Below, piece after piece: positions 1-10,581 of a stretch of 64,000 nt of DNA. The notes under the pieces are model-generated. The model was not told the DNA's origin, did not search any database, and saw only the letters and a list, made by a program, of their open reading frames with translations. Position 1 is the first letter of the stretch. Every line of letters starts with the position of its first letter. The DNA is from Hedera helix (lineage: Eukaryota > Streptophyta > Magnoliopsida > Apiales > Araliaceae): assembly GCA_947179155.2 (NCBI GenBank), contig OX359286.1:10194501-10258500 (forward strand), given 5' to 3'. Both the position numbers and the translations under genes were made by a program.

Positions 1-1272
1 AAATTAGTTAATACTTGATTGAGTTATGCAATTAAGGGTTTCCATAAATATGTGATGTAACTAATTAATCTTTACGTGCTGGGAGAAATCAAAGTCATTA
101 ATATTTTATTGATTGATACTATTAAAGGATTCCATAAATAAAATATCAGTTAACAGTCATCTTGAATGGGCTAAATTGGTGGCTTTATATTTATTGACCG
201 TGACTGCTAGTATATTGCATGTATTTATGGTATGGAAATCTCCCTGGGATTACGGCAAACTGAGGTGTTAAAAGTTGTTACTTTTCCGAGATCTGGCTTC
301 ATTGAATATATATTATAAGTTTTCCTAATTGATGGGTTAAAGTCATAATCCGAGCGTGATTCCCTTTACTGGAAATATCTTTTTAATTAGTCACTAAAAT
401 CCAAAAAGAATGGGAAATTTGTTTGGACCTAACGGCTAGTCTTCTGTGGTTATATATCTTGCCCAGCCGGACCTTATAGGGACACAAAAAATATTTTTCA
501 AGATCCCGAGTTATAATAACAACTAAGTTACTCAGCACAGAAAGTTCCTTGTCTTTCACATACTAAACTGTTTTCACTGTTGAAGAATACTCAAGCATTC
601 TACTTTCTCTACCAGCCGCGAGTCATCTAAGAGTAACTTGGTGATATCCTATCTCTTGATCATTGCATTTTGATTTGAGCTTTGTGTTGATATATATTTC
701 ATGCCTTGATCATATTATTTTGTGTAATTAGTTTCAAGATTGTACTAATCTGTTTTCTGTTGCAAGGGTTTTTCACAATAAAGTTCCAAGATAGGTTAAT
801 ACCTTGGTGAGTAAAAGTACTCAAGTAAGTGCATAGGTGTGCACAAGGAAGCATAGGTGCTTGGGAGGAAGTGTCCTCACAGTTTGGAACTGTTATTGTA
901 AAAAGGAATTTCTGTAAGGCAAAATTATATAATAAAAAAGGGTCTCCAATATCAAGTTGATATTGGATGTGGAGTAGGCCATTAGAATAGAGGATAAGGG
1001 CCGAACCACGTAAAAATCATTGTGTTCATGTGAACGGTTATTTTCTGCAATTATATACTCTGCTAGTGTACGTCATTACATTTGGTTTCGAGGAAAAATA
1101 ATCATATCTTTCACACTCAATTTCCAGAGCTAATCAGTTTACAAACCAGCACCTGAAATCGGTTATTCAGTAGACTAATTTGCTTTCTGTTTTGATTAAC
1201 ACAAAAATTGGATATAGTTTTTACTCCACACTTATTAAACCCCCCCTTCTAAGTGTGCCTATTTAAATTTCA
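1..1272 (+). repeat. 5' LTR of the SIRE element, partial
   Basis: Base 1 corresponds to about base 8848 of the right LTR and the two run in parallel to a terminal CA at 1271-1272, just before the PBS. This copy keeps a segment of roughly 104 bp (about 403-506) that the right LTR lacks. That segment contains TATATATC at 451-458, the best TATA-box candidate. A C-rich stretch near 1242-1248 close to the LTR end is typical of SIRE LTRs. Confidence 0.92.
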
Positions 1273-1274
1273 TT

Positions 1275-1286
1275 TGGTATCAGAGC
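1275..1286 (+). other. Primer-binding site, initiator tRNA-Met type
   Basis: TGGTATCAGAGC begins two bases after the LTR terminus. This is the standard complement of the plant initiator tRNA-Met 3' end used by most copia elements to start minus-strand DNA synthesis. Confidence 0.93.
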
Positions 1287-1338
1287 TTGGCTCTAGTTAT
1301 CTTGGTCTTAAAGGTGACTTGTAGGGTAAGATCTTGAT

Positions 1339-3099
1339 ATGGCACAACTTGGAAGCAACGCACAAGAAGGGTAGTCAACCAATCGACCCCCATTGTTGCA
1401 TGGAACAAAAAATTACAACTTTTGGAAGTTCAGGATGAGGATCTATCTCAAAAGAGATCCTTGGGAATGGTGGGTCGTGGAGAATGGTCCTGTCATTCCA
1501 AGGAAAGATGATGGTACACCAAAAGCTTTAACCGAAATGGACTCTACTGAAGTGTACATGACATCCTACAATTCAAAGGAAATGAATACCCTACTCAGTG
1601 GCATGGTACAAACTGAAATAGATAAAGTGTCCTCATGTAACACAGCCAAGGAGATTTGGGATATTCTTAAGGTGAGTCACGAAGGAACATCAAAGGTAAG
1701 GGAAGTTAAATTAAGTATGCTAATGCACGACTACGAGATGTTCAAACTAGAAAAGGATGAAACAATCAAGGAAGCTCAAGCTAGATTTCTGATACTCATG
1801 AACTCATTAAAGCTACTTGACAAGAACATTCCTCAAAGTGAAATAAATCGAAAGTTGCTACGGGCTATGCCCAAAAGGTTTGCATCCAAAGTTACTACAC
1901 TCCAAGATTCATTAAATATTTCTATTATGGATACTTTAACCTTATTTGGTGAACTAGAAGAATATGAACACCAATTAAAAATATATGATAACGAGGAGGA
2001 AACTCCTAGAAGAAAAGTTTTAGCTCTTACTACAGGAAAAGGAGGAGAATCAAGTGATGACTCAGATGAGGAAATTGCTATGCTATCCAGAAAATTGAAA
2101 GGGATGTTGCAAAAGAAGAATAACTGAAGGAATATTATGGGAACCAACAAGTTTAAGGGAAAGCAAAATGAAGAAACTTGTTTTGAATGCGGACGTCCAG
2201 GTCACTTCAAGAAAGATTGCTTTCAACTAAAGAATAGAGAAAAACCATACTTCAAGGATAACAAGAAGAAAGCTCTTGTCACATGGAGTGATGATGATTC
2301 AGAAGTAGAAATCAATGCAAATGATGAAATTGCTCAAATCTGCTTCATGGGACTTGAAGGTGAGGTAACCTTAAATAATACTTTGCTTAAACAAGAAAAT
2401 GAGAAACTAAGAGAAAAGAATACTTATTTAAAAGGATTGATAAATACATTAATGAATGAAGTAGATACCTTAATTGAGGAAAAAGAAGAAAAAGAAAAAC
2501 CGTCTAGAGATGAAAGAGTATTGAATGCTAAAATTGATTATCTAGATAACTTCAATAAAATACTTCATAATAAAGTAAACTTCTTGAATAGTGAAAATGA
2601 AAAATTACAGAAAGAAATAAAAATGAGCGATGTATGTATTGATGCGTTTAACAATAGTCCACATCATAACCTTAATAATGAGGATGGAAAAGAACTGTAA
2701 AAAGAGATAGACTCATTAAAGAAAACTTTGGCAAAATTTGTTCAAGGTGAAGAGAACTTAAATGTAATGCTAGGAAAACAAAGACCTAGTTTAGAAAAAC
2801 AAGGAATTGGATATCAGGTAACAAGTAATTGGAATAATACAAAGATGTTAAAATCCAAATCACAGTTCAAACTAAATCACTGCTCTCCTTTTACTACTTG
2901 CACAAAATGTGAAATTAAGGGACACCTAGATATTAATTGTAATAAGAAAGGTAAAATGATATGGGTGAGAAAAGATGAGTTGCATATGACGAACTCAAAC
3001 GGACCCAAACAAATATGGGTACCAAAAACAGTAAACCGATTTCCTGATACAGGTGTGTCTCAAAGCAAGAGTTCCTTCACAAAAGTGGATTCTAGATAG
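1339..3099 (+). pseudogene. gag: SIRE gag, disrupted
   Basis: Encodes the capsid/nucleocapsid precursor. I place the original start at ATG 1339, 53 bp after the PBS; a TAG at 1372-1374 (codon 12) interrupts it. The same frame then shows the copia gag region (a WKFRMRIYL-like motif, then INRKLLRAMPKRF), an in-frame TGA at 2125-2127, a zinc knuckle CFECGRPGHFKKDC near 2176-2220, a long charged coiled coil, and a TAA at 2698-2700. It continues past a second Cys/His cluster (CTKCEIKGHLDINC) to the IWVPK motif typical of the gag/protease border. The protease lies in another frame, so a frameshift falls near 3053-3099. At least three stops and one frameshift make it non-functional. Confidence 0.9.
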
Positions 3100-6000
3100 T
3101 GGATGTTCTCGCCACATGACAGGTGACAAATCAAAGTTCTTGGAGCTCTATCTTAAAAAGAAGAATGGAACGGTGACATTTGGTGACAACAAAACTTACG
3201 AAATAATTGGCAAAGGTAAAATAGGAAATGATAAGATAAACATTGAAAATGTTCATTTGGTGAAAGGTCTTGAATTTAATCTTATAAGTATATGTCAATT
3301 AATGGATAGTGGACATCAAGTTAAATTTGAGAAAAATAAATGTTCTATTTATCATGGTGCTAACAACTCTACTCTAGTTGCACAACGAGAAGGAAACATC
3401 TATACAATTGATTTCGAACAACAACAGAAAGAAATGTGCTTATCAGCCATAGAAGATGAAGCCAATCTATGGCACAAAAGGATGGGACATGTGCACATGG
3501 ACTTAATAAGGAAGCTATCAACAAAGAATCTTGTGAAAGGGCTACCCAAAATAAACTACGAAAAGAAAGGCATTTGTGGATCTTGTTAACTTGGCAAACA
3601 AGTAAGAACATCATTCAGTGCAAAAAATCAGGTATCAACGTCAACACCATTACAATTATTACACCTTGATTTATTTGGTCCAGAAAGGCATGCTAGTTTA
3701 AATGGTAAATTCTATGCTTTTGTAATAGTGGATGATTTTTCTAGATATACTTGGGTAACATTCCTTAAGACTAAAGATGAAGCATTTAGGGATTTTGAGA
3801 GACTTACAAAAAATTTGGAAACGAAGTACAATCTCAAGCTCATTAGAATAAGAAGCGATCATAGTGGGGAATTTCAAAAAGGGTTCATATCATTTTGTGA
3901 ACAAAAAGGGATTAGTCATGAGTTTTCCGCACCAAGGACACCCCAACAAAATGGGGCGGTGGAAAGAAAAAATAGAACTTTACAAGAAACCGCACGAACC
4001 CTATTACAAGAAGGTAAGCTTCCACAAAAGTTTTGGGCTGAAGCTGTAAATACATCTTACTACATTTTAAATAGAGTACTTATTCGTCCTATTCTTTTGA
4101 AAACACCCTATGAGTTGTTAAATGGAAAGATACCTAACATAAGTTACTTCAAAGTATTTGGATCAAAATGTTTTATACTAAATACTAGTGGTAACTTAGG
4201 AAAGTTCGATGCTAAATCATATGAAAGAATTCTTATTGGTTATTCTCAACAAAGCAAAGCCTATCGTGTGTTTAATATTAACAAATCTTGTGTTAAAGAA
4301 TCTGTACATGTCAATTTTAGTGAGTCTACCAGTGATCTGCCAAAGGAAAGAGAAGATGATGCAGGAAATATAGAGGCTACAATCACGTCAGCAAGACAAA
4401 ATACTGAAATCAGCTTGCTGGATTCACAATCAGCAAAACAGGTAGTCCAAGACAGTGTACCAGATGTAGAAATACAGCAAAAACAGCAAAGCCGATCTAC
4501 AAATCAGCAAACCGATTTGGAAGCTGATTCGGAAAACCAAAATGAGGAATCCCAAATTTCAAGTCCCATCCAACATCAAGAACAACAACACAATACTCCG
4601 ATGCGAAAACAACAAGACACGTCAAAAACCATCCTCTAGAGAACATAATTGGCGACATAAATCGAGGAATTACCACAAGAAGAGGTGTACAAAATATGTG
4701 TGCCTTCACTGCATTCTTATCACAAATAGAACCAAAAAAATACGAATGAAACACTTCTAGATGAAAATTGGCTTATAGCAATGCTAGAGGAACTTCAACA
4801 ATTTCAAAGATGTCAAGTATGAGAGTTAGTTCCTCCTCCAACTGAAGTCTCAATCATTGGAACCAAATGGATATTCAAGAACAAGCACGATGAACATGGA
4901 AATATAACCCGCAACAAAGCAAGACTTGTGGCCCAAGGATACAATCAACAAGAAGGGATAGACTACAATGAAACGTTTGCCCCAGTAGCAAGATTGGAGT
5001 CCATTCGGATGTTTCTTGCTTTCGCTTGCTACAAATAATTTAAGCTACATCAAATGGACGTAAAGAGTGCATTCCTAAACGAATACATAAATGAGGAAGT
5101 CTACGTCAAGCAACCTCCTGGATTTGAACACGAGAAGTACCTTCATCACGTATTCAAACTCAGAAAAGCACTCTACGGACTCAAACAAGCACCAAGGGGC
5201 TTGGTATGAAAGATTAAGCAAATACTTATTATCCAAAGGGTTTGCGAGAGGTAAAATTGATTCTACATTATTTATTAAACATGAAAATAAAGATATTATC
5301 ATTGTTCAAATATATGTAGATGATATTATTTTTGGTGCCACTAATGCATTGCTTTATGAGTGGTTTTCTAAGTGTATGCATAAGGAATTTGACATGAGTT
5401 TGATGGGAGAGCTTAACTACTTCTTGGGTCTACAAATCAAGCAAACTAAAGATGGTATCTATATTCATCAAACCAAGTACATCAAGGATTTGCTAAAGAG
5501 ATTTGGATTCGATGAGTCAAATTCAAAGGCAACACCAATGAGTACAACAATCAAGCTCACTACAAACGATAAAGGTATTGATGTAGAAATCACCAAATAT
5601 CGAGGTATGATTGGAAGTCTACTATACCTAACTGCTTCACGCCCTGATATTATGTATAGTGTTTGTCTATGTGCACGTTTTCAAGCAAAACCAAAAGAAT
5701 CACACTTAAATGCAGTTAAGAGAATATTTAAATACTTGTGTGGGACGATCAATGTTGGTTTGTTTTATCCAATATGTGAGGATTTCGATCTAATAGGTTA
5801 TTCAGATGCTGACTATGTAGGTTGTCAAACTGATAGAAAAAGTACAAGTGGTGCTTGTACATTTTTGGGACAAAGTTTAGTTTCATGGCATAGCAAAAAG
5901 CAAACTTCTGTTGCACTATCAACAACAGAGGGTGAATATCTAGCAGCAGGGAGCTGCTGCTCCCAAATTCTTTGGATGCGTCAAACCCTAATTGATTTTG

Positions 6001-6257
6001 ATGTTATATGTGGTATTGTGCCTATTCTATGTGATAACACTAGCACCATTGACATATCTAAGAATCCTGTCTTACACTCACGTACAAAACACATTGAAGT
6101 TAGGCATCATTTTTTAAGGGATAATGTATCAAAAGGTTTGATTAAATTAGTCTTCGTCCCCACAGATCACCAACTAGCTGATATATTTACTAAACCATTA
6201 AGTGAAGAAAGATTATGTACTTTACGTCGTAAACTTGGTATGTGTATGATTTCATAA
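3053..6257 (+). pseudogene. pol: SIRE pol: protease, integrase, RT, RNase H, disrupted
   Basis: Aspartic protease starts with WILDSGCSRHMTG, catalytic D intact. The integrase follows with the H-H-C-C pre-integrase region (LWHKRMGH, CGSC; TAA at 3587-3589) and a core with the DDE residues in VIVDDFSRYTW, SDHSGEF and NGAVERKNRTL. The RT has GTKWIFKNK, VARLESIRMFLAFA and catalytic YVDD near 5313-5324. RNase H has GYSDADYVGC, ALSTTEGEY and RTKHIEVRHHFLRD. Breaks beyond the integrase stop are a frame change near 4600-4630, another near 4750, TGA at 4820-4822 (probably from a Trp codon), TAA at 5036-5038, and a one-base gain in a G run near 5196 that moves the YVDD/RNase H part to another frame (open to 6257). 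Domain order is clear but no active polyprotein can be made. Confidence 0.93.
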
Positions 6258-6629
6258 TTCTCTATGGTACATATCTGCATGAAAAATTAATTTACGTGTC
6301 TGCATAAACATAACACACGCTGTTATGTCAATATGGTAGCAGCATGGCTTGCATTTTTTCTTAATATCGGCAGTTTTTGGAAACCGTGTTCCCTCTCTCT
6401 TTCCTTCGTCAATATTAAAAAAAAAACTGCATCGGTTTTCTCTCTCATACTTTACTCATCTTCTCCAAAACCATTCAAATCTCTCTCAACAAAACCCTTC
6501 ATCTTCATCTTCAAAGATAAAGTTGAGAAAAATGAAGACTAGAACCTCCAAGTGAATCCGAGAAGAAGAATCAAGCACCGATGACGAACCCCTATCACTG
6601 ACAAATCAAGGTATCCAAAGAAACCAAGC
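6258..6629 (+). other. Spacer between pol and the env-like ORF
   Basis: No coding domain. A pyrimidine-rich stretch ending in CAG at 6371-6373 looks like a splice acceptor. It is followed by CT-rich, 5'-UTR-like sequence to about 6500. An ATG at 6532 opens a short frame (MKTRTSK, then TGA) resembling the start of SIRE third ORFs. It is in a different frame from the long ORF at 6630, so the original N-terminus may have been lost to a stop and a frameshift. Confidence 0.6.
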
Positions 6630-8144
6630 ATGGGTACTTCCACGGTACTCAAACAGTCAAAGGGTAAAGGGAAAATCGCGATCAAATCTCCAGAAATTGG
6701 CCTTAAATCGGTAATTCCCTCCTCTCCATTCTTAACTAGTAACTATTTTCGTGGAAACAACTTTGAGGCTCGGTTCCAAACCCATATTATGTCAAAATCT
6801 CCACTTTATAAGAAATCATTAGATTTGTTTATTTATAAGCAATCCACCCTAGAAGCATTGTTTGACTCATATGGTATTGCCTCAATGATTTTTCCCCCCA
6901 CTAATGCATACCCACAACTTGTTCAACAATTCTATGGAAATTTTGAACTAAAACAGGGACAATGTACATCTTTGGTTAAAGGAAAGTTGTATGGGTTTTC
7001 TGATGAAGATTTAAGGAGCATTTTGTCTATTCCGTGTACTGGGCCATGTCCTTTCACACTAAAAGGTGCATTGCAAGAACCATTCTCCTCTATTACTCAA
7101 CTTCAAATTGTAATGAATGATCACTCTCTCACTAATGTGGCTCTTCCCACCACTGTTGAAGTATCACCCATAGCAGTAGTCATTCATAAACTTATACAAT
7201 CAAACTTGATGCCTCGCACTGGTGGCGGAGCTAATTTTACTTTCCAGGATCTGGTTATTGTTTCTATTATCATGAAAAGGTTGGAATTTAATTTAGCTTT
7301 AATGATCATGCTCCATATGGATAGTTGTGTTAAACAAAACAAGAAAAGCCTTCCGTACAGCAGACTTATTACTAAACTCTTTCAACATTTTGGAATCTCT
7401 CTTGACTCTAAGGCCTTTCTTCCACTTACTGACTCCATTGATTCGGAGAATCTAAAACAATCTCACTTAACCCTCACAGCTGGTCAGTTTGTCCGACTTC
7501 CTAGAGAAACCTTCCTTAACAATACATCTCAGTTGCCACAATCCATTTCCTCTACATCTCCTGAGGTCACATCTCTTCTTCATCAAATCCTCTCAAATCA
7601 AAATGACATGAAAGTGGTCATGGCAGAGATGCACACAGCTATGCAGACTGGAATGACAGAACTCAGACAGAGGCTCAATGCACTAGAAACCGCGTACAAT
7701 CCTGTCACCAAAGAGGGTTCAAAACTATTCAAACAAGTTGAAGATGAGTTTATTGATTTACAGGCTGGGTTTGAAGTTCAAACAACGGAAATGGTGGTTG
7801 CTATGCAACGGAAAATGAATAGAAATACGTGTCAACTTAGTCACGAGATCAAATTTGTAAGCAGTCAAATCGAAACACTGGGATCGTTTGTTGCGCATCG
7901 TTTTAATGACATTGGTCATCGTCAAACCCACTCACCTGTTCCTGACTGGCCTGAAATCAATTGTATGACTGAATTTGCTGGAGACTTTCTGGACTTACGT
8001 ACCGATCCTACCATTCATATTCCCCATCCACCTCGTTTTGCACATGAACTGTCCATGGAGGAACGAATTGTTCGTGTCGTGCATCGCCCATACTTCACCC
8101 GACGAGCTGAGCACAACGTTGTGATCGAAGACATTGATGACTAA
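6630..8144 (+). CDS. Env-like third ORF of the SIRE element (504 aa)
   Basis: An uninterrupted 504-codon ORF between RNase H and the 3' LTR, the position of the env-like ORF of SIRE elements. Residues about 60-230 (FDSYGI, LVQQFYGNFE, VKGKLYGFSDEDL, then a hydrophobic helical stretch) match the pattern of the plant 'putative transposon protein' domain often found in Athila and SIRE third ORFs. Residues about 310-430 are Leu/Met/Gln-rich heptad-like sequence, probably coiled coil. The C-terminus is Pro/His-rich and ends in acidic residues (VVIEDIDD). I see no signal peptide and no convincing transmembrane segment, so a membrane fusion role is not supported. The start used is the first ATG of the frame; the ancestral start may be near 6532. 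It stays open although gag-pol upstream has decayed. Confidence 0.82.
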   Translation: MGTSTVLKQSKGKGKIAIKSPEIGLKSVIPSSPFLTSNYFRGNNFEARFQTHIMSKSPLYKKSLDLFIYKQSTLEALFDSYGIASMIFPPTNAYPQLVQQFYGNFELKQGQCTSLVKGKLYGFSDEDLRSILSIPCTGPCPFTLKGALQEPFSSITQLQIVMNDHSLTNVALPTTVEVSPIAVVIHKLIQSNLMPRTGGGANFTFQDLVIVSIIMKRLEFNLALMIMLHMDSCVKQNKKSLPYSRLITKLFQHFGISLDSKAFLPLTDSIDSENLKQSHLTLTAGQFVRLPRETFLNNTSQLPQSISSTSPEVTSLLHQILSNQNDMKVVMAEMHTAMQTGMTELRQRLNALETAYNPVTKEGSKLFKQVEDEFIDLQAGFEVQTTEMVVAMQRKMNRNTCQLSHEIKFVSSQIETLGSFVAHRFNDIGHRQTHSPVPDWPEINCMTEFAGDFLDLRTDPTIHIPHPPRFAHELSMEERIVRVVHRPYFTRRAEHNVVIEDIDD

Positions 8145-8359
8145 TGTCTTAGTTTTATTTTTCATTGGGTCTGTAATATACTGCATTTTAGATTTTCGTT
8201 GGGACTCCTCCCTGCTTTATCATTTGGCAGTCTCTTAGCCCTCTTTTTATTGATGACAAAGGGGGAGAAACATGGTTGAATTATTGAATTATTTTCATTT
8301 TATGCATGGTATTAGGGGGAGTCTGGTTTTATTGTTGTCATCATCAAAAAGGGGGAGAT
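8145..8359 (+). other. 3' UTR with three polypurine tracts; the last is the PPT
   Basis: Three AG-rich tracts containing GGGGGAG occur at about 8257-8269, 8314-8321 and 8346-8358. The third directly abuts the LTR at 8360 and is the expected primer for plus-strand synthesis. The region is T-rich elsewhere and has no ORF. Confidence 0.8.
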
Positions 8360-9993
8360 TGTTGACTTGGTCACACTCCGATCCTTGATTTTGATGATGA
8401 CCTTATTATGTTACTAAAACCTGTGTTTTGAGTTGTGCAGAAACTTGAAAATAATGCTATTCAGCAAACTGTTTTTGAAACTGATTTAAAGCTGCAAATG
8501 GAAAGTCTTGTGTAAGCTGTCTCTCTCATCTTAGGTCTTCATGTAAGATCTTGGCCATGACTTATATCTCAATTCAAAGCTCATTAGGTTGCATCTCATA
8601 TTTATACCGTGTTTAAATCGAAATATGTGTTACAATGCTTTAAGTGGCAGTTTTTCACATTCTATAAAATAAGATTAATTAGAATCTGCTTTGAAAAAGA
8701 GAAATCAGCAACAAATTGTTCTTTCCTTGTTTGGAGAAATTAATTAATACTTGATTGAATTATGGTTTCCATAAATCTGTGATGTAACTAATTAACCTTT
8801 CCGTGCTGGGAGAAATCAGCAACAAATTGCTATTTCCTTATTTGGAGAAATTAGTTAATACTTGATTGAGTTATGCAATTAAGGGTTTCCATAAATATGT
8901 GATGTAACTAATTAACCTTTCCGTGCTGGGAGAAATCAAAGTCATTAATGTTTGATTGATTGATACTATTAAAGGATTCCATAAATAAAATATCAGTTAA
9001 CAGTCATCTTGAATGGGCTAAATTGGTGGCTTTATATTTGTTGACCGTGACTAACTAGTATATTGCATGTATTTATGGTATGGAAATCTCCCTGGGATTA
9101 CGGCAAATTGAGGTGTTAAAAGTTTTTCCTTTTTCGAGATCTGGTTTCATTGAATATATATTATAAGTTTTCCTAATTGATGGGTTAAAGTCATAATCCG
9201 AGCGTGATTCGCTTTACTGGAAATATCTTTTTAATTAGTCACTAAAATCCAGAGTTATAATAACAACTAAGTTACTCAGCACAGAAAGTTCCTTGTCTTT
9301 CACATACTAAACTGTTTTCACTGTTGAAGAATACTCAAGCATTCTACTTTCTCTACCAGCCGCGAGTCATCTAAGAGTAACTTGGTGATATCCTATCTCT
9401 TGATCATTGCATTTTGATTTGAGCTTTGTGTTGATATATATTTCATGCCTTGATCATATTATTTTGTGTAATTAGTTTCAAGATTGTACTAATCTGTTTT
9501 CTGTTGCAAGGGTTTTTCACAATAAAGTTCCAAGATAGGTTAATACATTGGTGAGTAAAAGTACTCAAGTAAGTGCATAGGTGTGCACAAGGAAGCATAG
9601 GTGCTTGGCAGGAAGTATCCTCAAAGTTTGGAACTGTTATTGTAAAAAGGAATTTTTGTAAGCCAAAATTATATAATAAAAAAGGGTCTCCAATATTAAG
9701 TTGATATTGGACGTGGAGTAGGCCATTAGAATAGAGGATAAGGGCCGAACCACGTAAAAATCGTTGTGTTCATGTGAATGGTTATTTTCTGCAATTATAT
9801 ACTTTGCTAGTTTATGTCATTACATTTGGTTTCAAACAAAAATAATCATATCTTTCAAACTCTATTTCCAGAGCTAATCAGTTTAGACTGATTTGCTTTC
9901 TGTTTTGATTAACACAAAAATTGGATATAGTTTTTACTCCACACTTATTCAAACCCCCCCCCCCCATTTCTAAGTGTGCCTATTTATATTTCA
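8360..9993 (+). repeat. 3' LTR of the SIRE element
   Basis: 1634 bp from TGTTGACTTGG to TTTCA. It matches 1-1272 over its last 1.1 kb except for loss of about 104 bp near 9250, which removes the presumed TATA box. Its U3 holds a tandem duplication (8700-8930). Confidence 0.92.
8700..8930 (+). repeat. Tandem duplication in U3 (units of about 111 and 120 bp)
   Basis: Both units run from AGAAATCAGCAACAAATTG to CCGTGCTGGG. The second carries an extra insertion (GCAATTAAGG). A third partial unit begins at 8931 with AGAAATCAAAG. Enhancer-like repeats are common in retrotransposon U3 regions. Confidence 0.85.
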
Positions 9994-10400
9994 AGGGCTT
10001 CTCATACTTCTTTGGCAATTGTGTAGTTGATAACATTTTTAAATAATTCATCTTTTAGAGCTATGAAGAGAATATTCTTAGCTCTCTTGTTCAACTATTT
10101 CAACATCTTTTCATTTTCAGTCCATTCTTCGCGTATATTGACAACTTCTTCGTTGGGATCATCTGGTGTTGGAAACAACTTGATAGGAACGTATGGACCA
10201 TTAAGAACAACATCAAATAATTCATCATCTATTGCATCTATGTACGTCTACATATGTACTTTCCAATTAGTAATTTTTTCTCTATTTATTAGAAGTGGCT
10301 TATTTCACCGCCAAGCTCAGAACTATTTTTAGTATATGCCATCCGATCAACTCAAAGTGTAAAGCTTTATGTTTGTGAGAATGAAGCTCTGATACCTCTA
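9994..10400 (-). pseudogene. Antisense copia gag N-terminus and PBS, truncated
   Basis: Read on the minus strand, the PBS core GGTATCAGAGC sits at about 10397-10387. The gag N-terminal region follows, with LNGPYVPIKLFPTPDDPNEE, a WTENEKMLK stretch and INYTIAKEV, the usual copia UBN2-type gag pattern. Stops fall inside, including one replacing the Trp expected after AKEV. The fragment ends abruptly at 9994, where the SIRE element inserted; the rest of this element should lie upstream of the window. Confidence 0.75.
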
Positions 10401-10581
10401 GTTGGTTCCCAAAGGCACAATAGAGATCTAGAAGGGGGGTTGAATAGATCTTTAAAAACTTTTGTTCATTTAATTGATCAATTACCAGATAATTAATTTG
10501 TTCAATTAATTTAGCACAGTAGAATATTGGTGTAAAATCCCCTTAAAGATTTAATGAAATCTTGATTCTAGCTTTGGTGTA
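10401..10581 (-). repeat. End of an antisense copia LTR
   Basis: Directly outside the PBS, the sequence read on minus ends with a C-rich run and TTCTAGATCTCTATTG, the usual U5 end of copia LTRs. Only about 180 bp survive before the junction with the Athila/Tat-like element at 10582. Confidence 0.6.

Larger units (their letters stand above)
1..9993 (+). mobile_element. SIRE-type Ty1/copia LTR retrotransposon (5' end outside window)
   Basis: The order is LTR, initiator-Met-type PBS, gag, protease, integrase, RT, RNase H, third ORF, polypurine tract, LTR, all on +. Integrase before RT makes it Ty1/copia. The extra ORF after RNase H and an LTR opening with TGTTGACTTGG then TTTTGATGATGA point to the SIRE/Maximus lineage. 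The right LTR is complete at 1634 bp; the left lacks about 488 bp that lie upstream of the window. gag-pol carries several stops and frameshifts, so the copy cannot move by itself. The right end abuts an antisense copia gag, which it appears to have interrupted. A target duplication cannot be checked because the left junction is not visible. Confidence 0.93.

Noticed and set aside
6630..8144. Calling the third ORF a true viral envelope
   Set aside because: No signal peptide, cleavage site, or clear fusion or transmembrane helix is visible; only the position and the plant transposon-protein-like pattern support the env-like label.
10027..10332. + strand 101-aa frame
   Set aside because: The minus strand of the same stretch has recognisable copia gag motifs, so this is its shadow.
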